This document shows, one piece after another, positions 7,115 through 16,328 of a stretch of 64,000 nt of DNA (the stretch's first letter is position 1; each line of letters opens with the position of its first letter). The position numbers and the translations under genes are program-made. The notes beneath the pieces were generated by a model. It saw only the letters and a list, made by a program, of their open reading frames with translations. It did no database searches and was not told where the DNA came from. Source of the stretch: Sphingomonas parva (ex Maeng et al. 2020) (GTDB lineage Bacteria > Pseudomonadota > Alphaproteobacteria > Sphingomonadales > Sphingomonadaceae). The stretch lies in NCBI RefSeq assembly GCF_004564275.1, contig NZ_SPDV01000015.1, positions 17,568 to 81,567 of the forward strand, in the 5' to 3' direction.

Positions 7115-9958
7115 ATGACCAACTCGACCGACACCCGCCGCCGCACGCTGATGGCCGGCGCCGCCCTCGTCGCGCTCGCCCTCGGCGGAGCGACTCCGGC
7201 CCTCGCGCAGGATCAGAGGCGCCCGGACGGAACGGTCGATCCGGCGGGGCAGGCGGACGACGTCGATCTCGCCTCAGCCGATCCGCAGGATCAGGGCGAG
7301 ATCCTCGTCACCGGCTTCCGCCGCTCGCTGGAGAATGCGGTGGTCGAGAAGAAGGAGCGCGACCAGATCGTCGAGTCGATCTCGGCCGAGGATATCGGCA
7401 AGCTGCCCGATGTGTCGATCGCCGAATCGATCGCGCGCCTTCCCGGCCTCACCTCCCAGCGCGTGTCCGGACGCTCCAATGCGATCTCGATCCGCGGCTT
7501 CGCGCCGGATTTCTCGACGACCCTGCTGAACGGCCGCGAGCAGACGTCGACCGGCGACAACCGCGCGGTCGAATATGATCAATATCCGTCCGAGATCATG
7601 AGCCAGGTGCTGGTCTACAAGACGCCGATGGCCTCGCTGGTCGGCCAGGGTCTCTCCGGCACGGTCGATCTGCGCACCATCCGTCCGCTTGCCTTCGGAC
7701 GACGTGCGATCTCGGTCGGCGGCCGCGGCACCTATGCCGACCTCGGCAAGCTCAACGTCGATTCGAACAAATATGGCTGGCGGGTCAACGGCACCTACGT
7801 CGACCAGTTCGCCAACGACACGATCGGCGTCGTGCTCTCCGCCTCCTATCTCGACGAGCCGTACCAGATCCAGGAGTTCAACGCCTGGGGCTATGCCGGC
7901 ACCACGCCGGCCGGGCCGCCGGTCGTGATCGGCGGCTCCAAATCCTACGTCACCTCGACCCAGCTCAAGCGGCTCGGCCTGCAGGGCACGCTCGAGTGGC
8001 AGCCGGCGCCGCAGTTCACGACGAGCATCGACGGCTTCTATTCCGACTTCAAGGACGACCAGATCAAGCGCGGCGTCGAGCTTCCGCTCGCCTTCGGCGG
8101 CGCGCCGCTCTCGGGCGCAACGGCGAGCGACGGCTTCGTCACCTCCGGCACCTACTCGAACGTCGAGGGCGTGGTGCGCAACGACGCCTTCCAGCGTCAC
8201 GCCAAGCTCTATTCGTTCGGCTGGAACGGCAAATATGAAGGCGACGACGGCTGGAACGCGACGTTCGACGTCAGCATGTCGAAGACCGACCGCAACGAGC
8301 TGGTGCTGGAAAGCAACGCCGGCACCGGCCGCGGCGCCGGCGTGGGCGCGACCGACACGATCGGCTTCATGAGCGACGCCAACGGTACGCGCTTCAGCCA
8401 CCAGCTCAATTACGGCGACTACAACACCATCCTGCTGACCAGCCCGCTCGGCTGGGGCGGCGATCAGACCGCGGTCGACGGACGCCGAATCCGCGGCGGC
8501 CAGGACGGCTATTACAACAACCGGATCATCGAAGACGAGCTGTGGCAATATCGGATGGAGGTCGAGAAGGAGCTCGACGGCTTCCTCGGCGGCATCCGCG
8601 CCGGCCTCAACTACACCGATCGCACCAAGGCGCTGACGCCCGACGAGGCGTTCCTCGGCCTCGTCGCCAACACGGACGGGCTGACCAGCGTCGCCGTTCC
8701 GTCGCAATATCAGCTGGGGACGACCGATCTCACCTATCTCGGCCTCGGGCCGGTGATCAGCTACGATCCGGTCGCCTTGCTCGAGGCGGGCATCTACCAG
8801 CTCGTCCCCAACCCTTATGGCGACGTGGTCGTGAAGTCCTACGACATCAGCGAGAAGCTGATGACCGCCTATTGGCAGGCCGACATCGACGCCGAGCTCG
8901 GCTCGAGCCTGCTGACCGGAAATTTCGGCGTGCAGGCAATCTGGACCGGCCAGAATTCGAACGGCGCGACCGCGACCTTCCTCGGCACCAATCCGAACGG
9001 ATCGCCCAACATCGGCGCGACGCAGCGCCGGTCGAGCGTCGATTACGTGGACGTGCTGCCGAGCCTCAACCTGTCGCTGCGCTTTCCCAGCGACTTCGTG
9101 ATCCGTGCCGGCGCGGCGCGCGAGATCATCCGGCCGCGGCTCGACGACATGCGCGCCTCATTGAGCTTCGATTACACGATCGTCGATCCGGACGGCCCGG
9201 CCGGCCCGCAGCCGGCGGTGGCGTTCGCCACCGGGCGGAGCGGCAATCCCGAGCTGCGTCCGTGGCGCGCCAACGCTTTCGACCTGACGTTCGAGAAGTA
9301 TTTCGGCAACCAGGGCTATGTCGCGCTGCAGCTCTTCTACAAGGATCTCAAGACCTACATCTACAACCAGGACGTCGAGATCCCGACGTCCGAGTTGACG
9401 CTGGCCAATCCCGGCAGCGGCATCGTCCTCGCCCCGAGCGTGGAGGTGAACGTGCCGATCAACGGCACCGGCGGCAGCCTCTACGGCGCCGAGCTGGCGG
9501 CAACCCTGCCGTTCAGCGTCTTCGCCAATGCGCTCGACGGCTTCGGCGTGACCGGCGGCCTGTCCTACACCAAGACCCAGATCGAGCCGACGCCGGGCGA
9601 GGATCCGGAGGACATCCCGGGCTATTCCAAGTGGGTGGCGAACGGCACTGCCTTCTTCGAGAAATGGGGCTTCTCGGCCCGGGCGAGCGTCCGCTACCGC
9701 TCCTCGTTCGTCGGCGAGGTCTCAGGCTTCGGCGCGGCACGCACGCGGCGCCGCGCGGCGTCCGAGACGATCGTCGACGCGCAGATCGGTTACGATTTCC
9801 AGCCGGGATCGTCGCTCGAGGGGCTGTCCCTGTTCCTCCAGGGGCAGAACCTCACCGACGAGCCGTTCGTCACCTTCGATCCGGGCGAGCGGCTGCGCGT
9901 CATCGATTTTCAGCGCTACGGCCGCCGCTTCCTGGCCGGATTCACCTTCAAGTTCTGA
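7115..9958 (+). CDS. TonB-dependent receptor, probable maltodextrin uptake
   Basis: A 947-residue outer-membrane receptor. It has a signal peptide (cleavage after ATPALAQ, about residue 32), a TonB box EILVTGFR, a plug domain (KLPDVSIAESIARLPG, ISIRGFAPDF) and a long beta-barrel ending in RRFLAGFTFKF with the aromatic last residue expected for barrel insertion. The ATG at 7115 has GGAGGG six bases upstream. The length and position beside amylase, glucosidase and sugar-symporter genes match the maltodextrin receptors (MalA type) of Caulobacter and sphingomonads. The substrate is inferred from context; the family relation itself is secure. Confidence 0.93.
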   Translation: MTNSTDTRRRTLMAGAALVALALGGATPALAQDQRRPDGTVDPAGQADDVDLASADPQDQGEILVTGFRRSLENAVVEKKERDQIVESISAEDIGKLPDVSIAESIARLPGLTSQRVSGRSNAISIRGFAPDFSTTLLNGREQTSTGDNRAVEYDQYPSEIMSQVLVYKTPMASLVGQGLSGTVDLRTIRPLAFGRRAISVGGRGTYADLGKLNVDSNKYGWRVNGTYVDQFANDTIGVVLSASYLDEPYQIQEFNAWGYAGTTPAGPPVVIGGSKSYVTSTQLKRLGLQGTLEWQPAPQFTTSIDGFYSDFKDDQIKRGVELPLAFGGAPLSGATASDGFVTSGTYSNVEGVVRNDAFQRHAKLYSFGWNGKYEGDDGWNATFDVSMSKTDRNELVLESNAGTGRGAGVGATDTIGFMSDANGTRFSHQLNYGDYNTILLTSPLGWGGDQTAVDGRRIRGGQDGYYNNRIIEDELWQYRMEVEKELDGFLGGIRAGLNYTDRTKALTPDEAFLGLVANTDGLTSVAVPSQYQLGTTDLTYLGLGPVISYDPVALLEAGIYQLVPNPYGDVVVKSYDISEKLMTAYWQADIDAELGSSLLTGNFGVQAIWTGQNSNGATATFLGTNPNGSPNIGATQRRSSVDYVDVLPSLNLSLRFPSDFVIRAGAAREIIRPRLDDMRASLSFDYTIVDPDGPAGPQPAVAFATGRSGNPELRPWRANAFDLTFEKYFGNQGYVALQLFYKDLKTYIYNQDVEIPTSELTLANPGSGIVLAPSVEVNVPINGTGGSLYGAELAATLPFSVFANALDGFGVTGGLSYTKTQIEPTPGEDPEDIPGYSKWVANGTAFFEKWGFSARASVRYRSSFVGEVSGFGAARTRRRAASETIVDAQIGYDFQPGSSLEGLSLFLQGQNLTDEPFVTFDPGERLRVIDFQRYGRRFLAGFTFKF

Positions 9959-9975
9959 TCACGCGCTTGTCGGAA

Positions 9976-10002
9976 CCCCGTCTTCTCGGCGAGAAGACGG
10001 GG
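9976..10002 (+). terminator. Strong stem-loop between TonB receptor and halogenase genes
   Basis: A perfect 12-bp stem (CCCCGTCTTCTC with GAGAAGACGGGG) closes a three-base loop 17 bases after the receptor stop codon. No T-run follows, so it is not a classic intrinsic terminator. It may protect the receptor mRNA 3' end or reduce read-through into the halogenase and symporter genes. Confidence 0.55.
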
Positions 10003-10027
10003 GCGCAGCGGCGGGGGAGCGGTCGGC

Positions 10028-11530
10028 ATGGCTGATGGGGCGGTTCGCAGCATCGTCATCGTCGGCGGCGGCACCGCCGGCTGGATGGCCGCAGCCGCCT
10101 TCGCGCGGTTCCTCGGGCCTCCGTTCGATATCCGATTGGTCGAATCGGACGAGATCGGCACCGTTGGGGTCGGGGAGGCGACGATCCCCCAGATCCGCCT
10201 GTTCAACGACGGACTCGGCATCGACGAGGACGAGTTCCTGCGGGCGACACAGGGCACGTTCAAGCTCGGCATCGCGTTCGACGGCTGGAGGGCGCCGGGA
10301 CAAAGCTACATCCACGCCTTCGGCTCGATCGGACGCCCGCTCGGCCTGATCGCCTTCCACCATTATTGGCTGCGCGCCCGCGCCGAAGGCGCTGCGGAAG
10401 GACTGTGGGATTATTCCCCCTCGGCACTGGCCGCGAACGCGAACCGGTTCGCGAGGCCGAACGAATCGGGGCTGCCGAGCGGCATCGCTTATGCCTTCCA
10501 CTTCGACGCCTCGCTCTACGCCGCCTATCTTCGGAGTTATGCCGAGGCACGGGGGGCGCGCAGGATCGAGGGGCGGATCGCCGACGTGGCGAGGCGCGGA
10601 GAGGACGGCTTCGTCGAGGCGGTGACCCTCGCCGGCGGGCAGCGCATCGAGGGTGATTTCTTCGTCGATTGCTCGGGCTTTCGCAGCCTGCTGCTCGGCG
10701 AGGCGCTCGAGACGGGGTTCGAGGACTGGTCGCGCTGGCTGCCCTGCGACCGCGCGCTGGCCGTGCCCTGCGCGCCGGTTCGCCCGCTGACGCCCTGTAC
10801 GCGCGCCACGGCCAAGGCGGCCGGCTGGCAGTGGCGCATCCCGCTCCAGCACCGCACCGGCAACGGCTATGTCTACTCGAGCCGCCACGTCTCCGACGAC
10901 GAAGCCGAAGCGACCCTGCTCGCCGGCCTCGACGGCGAGGCGCTCGCCGAGCCGCGGCGCCTGCGCTTCGTCGCCGGACGCCGCCGCGAGGCCTGGCGCG
11001 GCAATTGCGTGGCTCTCGGCCTCGCCGCGGGGTTCCTCGAGCCGCTGGAATCGACCAGCATCCACCTCGTTCAGGCCGGGATCGCCCGTCTGCTCCAGCT
11101 TCTTCCCGGCGGCGCGATCGACCCGTCCTATGCGGCCGAGTTCAACCGCCAGACCGCGCGCGAGTGGGAGTCGATCCGCGACTTCCTGATCCTCCATTAT
11201 CACGCCAACGGACGCGACGAGCCGCTCTGGCGGGCGTGCCGCGAGATGGAGATACCGGCGAGTCTCACCGAGAAGATCGCGCTGTTTCGCGCCGGCGGCC
11301 GCATCTTCCGCACGGAGGAGGAACTGTTCACCGAAGTCGGCTGGCTCCAGGTGATGCTGGGGCAGGGGATCGATCCTGTGTCCTACCATCCGCTGGCGGA
11401 CCGGCTCGCGCCGGAGCAGCTGCGGGAGTTCCTGTCGCTGGCAAGTAGTCATGCGGGGCACGTCGCCGGCCGGATGGTGGATCATGCCGATTATGTCGCG
11501 CAGCGCTGCGCTGCGGCGCCGCGCCGATGA
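10028..11530 (+). CDS. Tryptophan-halogenase-like FAD-dependent protein
   Basis: A 500-residue flavoprotein of the flavin-dependent halogenase family. It shows the Rossmann motif GGGTAGWM (residues 13-20), the conserved Lys79 in TFKLGIAFDGW where PrnA-type enzymes carry their catalytic lysine, the signature WQWRIP (267-272) and LEPLESTS (337-344). It therefore keeps the residues needed for FADH2-dependent halogenation, but members of this sub-group sit next to TonB receptors and sugar genes and their substrates are unknown. It lies 69 bases after the receptor and overlaps or nearly touches the MFS gene downstream. A closely similar paralogue is at 51612-53141. A halogenase role is family-based; the substrate is unknown. 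Confidence 0.88.
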   Translation: MADGAVRSIVIVGGGTAGWMAAAAFARFLGPPFDIRLVESDEIGTVGVGEATIPQIRLFNDGLGIDEDEFLRATQGTFKLGIAFDGWRAPGQSYIHAFGSIGRPLGLIAFHHYWLRARAEGAAEGLWDYSPSALAANANRFARPNESGLPSGIAYAFHFDASLYAAYLRSYAEARGARRIEGRIADVARRGEDGFVEAVTLAGGQRIEGDFFVDCSGFRSLLLGEALETGFEDWSRWLPCDRALAVPCAPVRPLTPCTRATAKAAGWQWRIPLQHRTGNGYVYSSRHVSDDEAEATLLAGLDGEALAEPRRLRFVAGRRREAWRGNCVALGLAAGFLEPLESTSIHLVQAGIARLLQLLPGGAIDPSYAAEFNRQTAREWESIRDFLILHYHANGRDEPLWRACREMEIPASLTEKIALFRAGGRIFRTEEELFTEVGWLQVMLGQGIDPVSYHPLADRLAPEQLREFLSLASSHAGHVAGRMVDHADYVAQRCAAAPRR

Positions 11531-11559
11531 AAGCGCCTGAGAGGGGAGAAGGAGAAGAT

Positions 11560-13089
11560 ATGGCCAGCGCAGGGGAGACGGCGATCGCCGGGACGGAAAA
11601 GCCGAAGCTCGGCTGGCGCAGCCTGTGGAACATCTCGTTCGGCTTCTTCGGCATCCAGATCGGCTTCGCGCTTCAGAACGCCAACATGAGCCGGATCTTC
11701 CAGACGCTCGGCACGGAGATCGACAATCTTCCCGCGCTGTGGGTCGCGGCGCCGCTCACCGGGCTGCTGGTCCAGCCGATCATCGGCCACATGAGCGACC
11801 GCACCTGGCTGGGCCGGCTCGGGCGGCGGCGTCCCTATTTCCTGACCGGGGCGATCCTCGCGGCGCTCGCTCTGTTCCTGATGCCGCTCGCGCCCGTCCT
11901 CTTGTTCGCCGCTGTGATGCTGTGGGTGCTCGACGCGTCGCTCAATATCTCGATGGAGCCGTTCCGCGCCTTCGTCGGCGACATGCTGCGCAAGGACCAG
12001 CACAGCGCCGGCTATGCCGTACAGACCGCCTTCATCGGCGCCGGGGCGGTGTTCGGATCGATCTTCCCCTGGCTGCTCGAACAGGCCGGAGTCTCGAACG
12101 TCGCGCCGCCGGGACAGATACCGGACACGGTGCGCATCGCTTTCTGGTTCGGCGGCGCCGCCTTGTTCCTCTCGGTGCTCTGGACGGTGCTCAGCACCCG
12201 CGAATACAGCCCGGACGAGATGACCGGCTTCGACCGCGCCGTCGTGGAGGCTGGCGCGAGCGAGACGGGGCTGGCAGGACGCGGCTACGGCCAATCGGTC
12301 GGCTGGATTGCGGCCGGCGTCCTCATCGTTTTCGCAGTCCAGGAGCTCGGCCTCGAAAAGGAAGTCTACCTGCTCGGCGGCCTGCTCGCCGCCTACGGGG
12401 TGGCCAGCGCCGCCGCGATCGCGCTGGCGCGGCGGGGCCGCGGAGCCAACATGCTGAGCAGCATCGTCGGCGATTTCTCCGGCATGCCGCCGCTGATGAA
12501 GCGGCTGGCGCTCGTCCAGTTCTTCAGCTGGTCGGCGCTGTTCATCATGTGGATCAACACGACGCCGATCGTCACCCGGAACTTCTTCGGCGCCGCGAAC
12601 GCGGCCAGCCCGCTCTACCAGGAGGGGGCGAATTGGGTGAACGTCCTGTTCGCCGTCTACAACGGCGTTGCCGCGGTGGCAGCGCTGGCGCTGCTCCCCT
12701 TGCTCTCCGCCCGCCTCGGCCAGGCGCGGACGCACATCGTCGGGCTGCTCTGCGGCGCGGCCGGCTTCGCCAGCTTCTTCCTGTTCGAGAATCCGATTCT
12801 CCTGCTGGTCAGCGAGATCGGGGTCGGCATCGCCTGGGCGTCGATCCTGGCGATGCCCTATGCGATCCTCGCCTCGAGCCTGCCGCAGCGCAAGCTCGGC
12901 ATCTACATGGGTCTATTCAACGTCTTCGTGGTCGTGCCGCAGCTGCTGGTCGCCACCGTCATGGGCTCGATCATGAAGCGCTTCTTCCCGGACGAGCCGA
13001 TCTGGACGATGGCCTTTGCCGCCGGAATGCTGCTGCTCGCCGCGGCGGCAATGCTGCGCGTGACGGGAGGGGAAGCGGAGCGGCGCTAA
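11560..13089 (+). CDS. MFS sugar:cation symporter (GPH/SUC-like), probable maltose/maltodextrin transporter
   Basis: A 509-residue inner-membrane protein with about twelve hydrophobic segments. The loop GRLGRRRPYF (residues 85-94) is the hallmark of the glycoside-pentoside-hexuronide and sucrose-type symporters. Sphingomonads and Caulobacter pair such transporters with maltodextrin TonB receptors. The ATG at 11560 has a strong GAAGGAGAA ribosome binding site; an in-frame ATG at 11527 overlaps the halogenase stop (ATGA) and is the alternative. It would take maltose or maltodextrins from periplasm to cytoplasm, where the GH13 alpha-glucosidase acts. Confidence 0.9.
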   Translation: MASAGETAIAGTEKPKLGWRSLWNISFGFFGIQIGFALQNANMSRIFQTLGTEIDNLPALWVAAPLTGLLVQPIIGHMSDRTWLGRLGRRRPYFLTGAILAALALFLMPLAPVLLFAAVMLWVLDASLNISMEPFRAFVGDMLRKDQHSAGYAVQTAFIGAGAVFGSIFPWLLEQAGVSNVAPPGQIPDTVRIAFWFGGAALFLSVLWTVLSTREYSPDEMTGFDRAVVEAGASETGLAGRGYGQSVGWIAAGVLIVFAVQELGLEKEVYLLGGLLAAYGVASAAAIALARRGRGANMLSSIVGDFSGMPPLMKRLALVQFFSWSALFIMWINTTPIVTRNFFGAANAASPLYQEGANWVNVLFAVYNGVAAVAALALLPLLSARLGQARTHIVGLLCGAAGFASFFLFENPILLLVSEIGVGIAWASILAMPYAILASSLPQRKLGIYMGLFNVFVVVPQLLVATVMGSIMKRFFPDEPIWTMAFAAGMLLLAAAAMLRVTGGEAERR

Positions 13090-13165
13090 GGCACGCACGC
13101 GGACGATTGCAACGCGTGGAGCCTAGCGCCATGTTGCGGGTTCTGTGTCACGAAGGAGAGCGGAC

Positions 13166-13525
13166 ATGGTGAAAGCAGCTGGGCTGGCTTTGGCGATCGT
13201 TCTGGCGGGGTGCGCCGCCGAGACGCCGCCGGCGGAGATGGCGTCCGGAGAGACGACGATCCCGTTCATCAGGAGCAACGGCATCCTCAACTTCCGTTAC
13301 GGCGGCGAGGAGGACCTGGTCTACATCCACGGTTCCGGCGGGCAGTGGTACCAGGTGCGGACCCAAGGGCCGTGTCCGCGGCTGCAGACCGCCAACAGCC
13401 TGGGCTTCGACACCAGAGGGCCGGACCAGCTCGATCGCTTCAGCACGCTCCTTGCCGAAGGCATGCGCTGTCCGGTGAAGAGCATCACCCGGTCCGATCC
13501 CCCGCCCAAGAAGCAGAACGGCTGA
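13166..13525 (+). CDS. DUF6491-like lipoprotein
   Basis: A 119-residue protein with a lipoprotein signal peptide (lipobox VLAGC, Cys16). The mature part has IPFIRSNGILNFRYG, a WYQVRTQGPC segment and an LGFDTRG segment followed by DRFSTL, a pattern I associate with DUF6491 proteins of sphingomonads. The ATG at 13166 follows AAGGAGAG. Two further cysteines could form a disulphide in the periplasm. Function is unknown; it ends just before a bidirectional terminator and is separate from the sugar operon by about 75 bases. Confidence 0.7.
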   Translation: MVKAAGLALAIVLAGCAAETPPAEMASGETTIPFIRSNGILNFRYGGEEDLVYIHGSGGQWYQVRTQGPCPRLQTANSLGFDTRGPDQLDRFSTLLAEGMRCPVKSITRSDPPPKKQNG

Positions 13526-13556
13526 CCCGCTTCGCGGCCGGCGCTACGCCTCAACG

Positions 13557-13591
13557 AAAAAGGCCCCCCGGGAGACCGGACGGGCCTTTTT
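13557..13591. terminator. Bidirectional intrinsic terminator
   Basis: AAAAAGGCCC at 13557-13566 pairs with GGGCCTTTTT at 13582-13591, giving a GC stem with A/T tails on both sides. It sits between the convergent lipoprotein gene and TonB receptor gene and can serve both. Confidence 0.88.
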
Positions 13592-13633
13592 GCTGGTCGA
13601 GCCGGCCGGCCCCAACGGGCCGGCCGAGCGACA

Positions 13634-16147
13634 TCAGAAGCCGATGTTGATCGAGCCGATCACCGCGCGCGGCGCGCCGATCTGCGCGTTCGGGACGCGA
13701 TTGTTCTCCAGGTTGGCGGTGAAGCCGCCGACGTAGAACTTGTCGAACAGGTTCGTCACGTTCAGCTGGAAGAAGGTCTCGTCGCTGAGGCCGGCGAAGC
13801 CCAGCGGCACGCGAACGTCGAGGTCGACGATCGTGTAGGCCGGGGTCTTGGCCGGATAGACCTCGCGAACCACGCCGCCGACGGTCTGCACGATCGGCAG
13901 GTTGGCGTCGTTGACGAATTTCGGGCCGGTGCGCTTGGCCTGAACGCCGAGCTCGACCGGGCCGAGACGACCCTGGACGCGACCGCCGAAGGTGTACTTC
14001 GGAGCGCCGCCCTCGCGATTGCCCGACGTGTCGATGAAGATCGGCACGCCGCCGGCGCCGACGCCGCTCTGCACGTCGTCCTTGATCTTCGACCACAGGT
14101 ACGAACCGAAGGCGTAGACCGAGAGCTGGTTCGGGATGAACTCGTACGAGACGCTGGCGTCGACACCATATTTCTCGACGTCGCCGAGGTTACGGTAGAC
14201 GGTGCGATCGGTCTCCGGATCGTAGGCCGAGGCGAGACGATCCTTGAACGCGGTGTACCAGCCCGAAATCTGAGCCAGCAGGCCGCGCTGACGGTAGCGG
14301 AAGCCGGCGTCGAAGTTGTTCGTCGTCTCCGGGGTCGGACGCGCCGACGGCGTGTTCGCCGGGAAGAAGAAGGCGTTGTACAGATTGTCCGTGCCCGGGA
14401 CCTGGATGCCCTTCGAGTAATTGGCGAAGGTGCTCAGGCTGTCGGTCAGATCGAAGATGAAGCCGACGTTCGGCAGGATCGCGTCGTACTTCAGCTTGCG
14501 GTTCTGCGGGCCCTGGACCGTCGGGTTGAGCGCCGCGTAATTCGCCTCAGCGGTGGTGTTGGTGCCGAAGCACTCGACAAAGCCCGTCGCGCTCGACGTA
14601 AAGCAATTGTTGGTCAGGTCACGCGTGAAGAACGGCGCACGAAGGCCGGCGTTCACGACCAGGCGGCTGTCCAGGAACTCGCCGCGATACTCTGCACCCA
14701 CCTGATGGAGGATCGCGTAGGAGAGGCGGTCGCGCTTCTGGAGAACGTTGCCGTTCACGTCGGTGAGCGGGTCGTTGACCGGGAAGACGTCGAACGGCTC
14801 GCCGTTCGGCTGCAGCAGGCCGGTCTCGCCGGTCTGGCGGTGGCGGGCACGGTCCCAGCTGTAGGTGACGCGCGCCGTGTGATCGTCATTGATGTCGTAG
14901 CGCAGCGAGGCGATCACGCCGTAGCGGCGGGTCTTGGTCTGGCTCGGCGCGAGCACGGTGACCTGGTCACGGGTGTCGCCGTCGCCGTTGAGATCGCGGC
15001 CGTAATAGGGGCTGCCGCCGATGTAGCCGAACGAGTTGAACACCGCGGCGCCCGGGGCGAGATCGCCGGGGCCTTCACGGCCGGTGGCGGTGCCGCCGCC
15101 GTTCGCGCTGGTGAACTGCACGCTCGGATCGACGGTGAGGATGAGGCCCTCGGCCAGGGTGAAGCGCGAGTTCAGGCGGACGTTGCCGGTGTTCGACGGG
15201 TTGTAGCGCTCGTCGAAGGCAGTGCCGCAGGTGTTCGCCGTGTCGGCGAGACCCGGGCGAGCGGCCGCCACCTGGCAGCGGGCGACGGTGTAGTCACGCT
15301 CGTCGGCATTGGCCGGGAAGCGCTGGCTGGAGAGCGAGCCGACGACGCGGTCCGGATCGAGGCGCAGCGGCATCGAACCGAAGAAGTTGTTGCGGTTGCG
15401 GTTGTAGTGGCCGCCGAGCGAGACGAAATCGCCATTGTCGCCGAACGGCTGGTAGATCTTGGCGTTGAACTGGCGCTTCTCGATCTTGCCGCGGTTGCCG
15501 AACACGGCGTTGTTGGTCGCCTGGCTGGCCGAGACGAACGCGCGGGTGCCGAACGAGGTGAAGTTGCCGGTGTCGATCGCGACGAAGGTGCGGAAGAAAT
15601 CGTACGAGCCGGCCGAGCCGACCATGCGCACGTTGAACTCCTCGAACGGCTGGCGCGTGCGGTAGTTCACGGTGCTGCCCGAGGCCGCGGCGGTCGGGCT
15701 GTCGACGTCGGTCGAGCCGAGGTTGACGTTGACCTGCTCGATCAGCTCCGGATCGACCTGCTGGTTCGAATAGAGGGCGTAGTTGCCCGAGTCGTTCAGC
15801 GGCAGGCCGTCGAAGGTCTGCGAGATGCGGGTCGCGTCGAAACCGCGGATGGTCAGCGTGCCGCCGGCCGAGCCGAACGGATCGTTGTTGGTGAAGCTGA
15901 CGCCCGGGAGCTGGTTGATGATGTCGTTGACGGTCTGGCCAGGGGTCTGGCGCTGAATGAACTCGTCGGTGAGAACGGCCTTCGCCTTCGGAGTCTCCGG
16001 AACCTGCACACCGGCGACGTCGGTCTGACGGCTGCCGGTGACGACGATCGCCTCTTCCTCGAAATCCACCGAGCCGGTGGACTGCGCCATGACGGCCGCA
16101 GGCATGATGAGCGCGGTCGTCGCGCAAAGCAGCGTGAACTTGTTCAT
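13634..16147 (-). CDS. TonB-dependent receptor, substrate unknown
   Basis: An 837-residue outer-membrane receptor. It has a signal peptide (to about residue 22, AAVMAQ), a TonB box EAIVVTGSR, a plug with NQLPGVSFTNNDPFGSAGG and RGFDATRISQTFDGLPLND, and a barrel ending in AVIGSINIGF. The ATG at 16147 is preceded by AGGGGAA; the upstream in-frame codons lack a signal peptide. It differs clearly from the maltodextrin receptor in length and plug sequence. It borders the nucleoside island, so nucleoside or nucleotide uptake is possible, but siderophore or other uptake cannot be excluded. The 180-base leader upstream holds no gene. Confidence 0.92.
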   Translation of the reverse strand: MNKFTLLCATTALIMPAAVMAQSTGSVDFEEEAIVVTGSRQTDVAGVQVPETPKAKAVLTDEFIQRQTPGQTVNDIINQLPGVSFTNNDPFGSAGGTLTIRGFDATRISQTFDGLPLNDSGNYALYSNQQVDPELIEQVNVNLGSTDVDSPTAAASGSTVNYRTRQPFEEFNVRMVGSAGSYDFFRTFVAIDTGNFTSFGTRAFVSASQATNNAVFGNRGKIEKRQFNAKIYQPFGDNGDFVSLGGHYNRNRNNFFGSMPLRLDPDRVVGSLSSQRFPANADERDYTVARCQVAAARPGLADTANTCGTAFDERYNPSNTGNVRLNSRFTLAEGLILTVDPSVQFTSANGGGTATGREGPGDLAPGAAVFNSFGYIGGSPYYGRDLNGDGDTRDQVTVLAPSQTKTRRYGVIASLRYDINDDHTARVTYSWDRARHRQTGETGLLQPNGEPFDVFPVNDPLTDVNGNVLQKRDRLSYAILHQVGAEYRGEFLDSRLVVNAGLRAPFFTRDLTNNCFTSSATGFVECFGTNTTAEANYAALNPTVQGPQNRKLKYDAILPNVGFIFDLTDSLSTFANYSKGIQVPGTDNLYNAFFFPANTPSARPTPETTNNFDAGFRYRQRGLLAQISGWYTAFKDRLASAYDPETDRTVYRNLGDVEKYGVDASVSYEFIPNQLSVYAFGSYLWSKIKDDVQSGVGAGGVPIFIDTSGNREGGAPKYTFGGRVQGRLGPVELGVQAKRTGPKFVNDANLPIVQTVGGVVREVYPAKTPAYTIVDLDVRVPLGFAGLSDETFFQLNVTNLFDKFYVGGFTANLENNRVPNAQIGAPRAVIGSINIGF

Positions 16148-16328
16148 TTGAATTCCCCTACCCGAGGCCCTCGCGGGCTTCCCGTGCATAACCGATATTG
16201 CGCCTTAGCGGCGCTCGCAATCCGCTAGCCCCGCCAGGTTGCGCTTCTGTGACAAACCGTCACCCATCTGCCGCACTGCAGCCGAGGGGTGGCGAGTCGC
16301 TTGTCCTGAAGGAACCTTGCGCGGCCCC

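Noticed and set aside
16248..16264. CRP-like site TGTGAC...GTCACC upstream of the second TonB receptor
   Set aside because: The spacing is one base longer than the CRP consensus and the half-sites are short enough to occur by chance.
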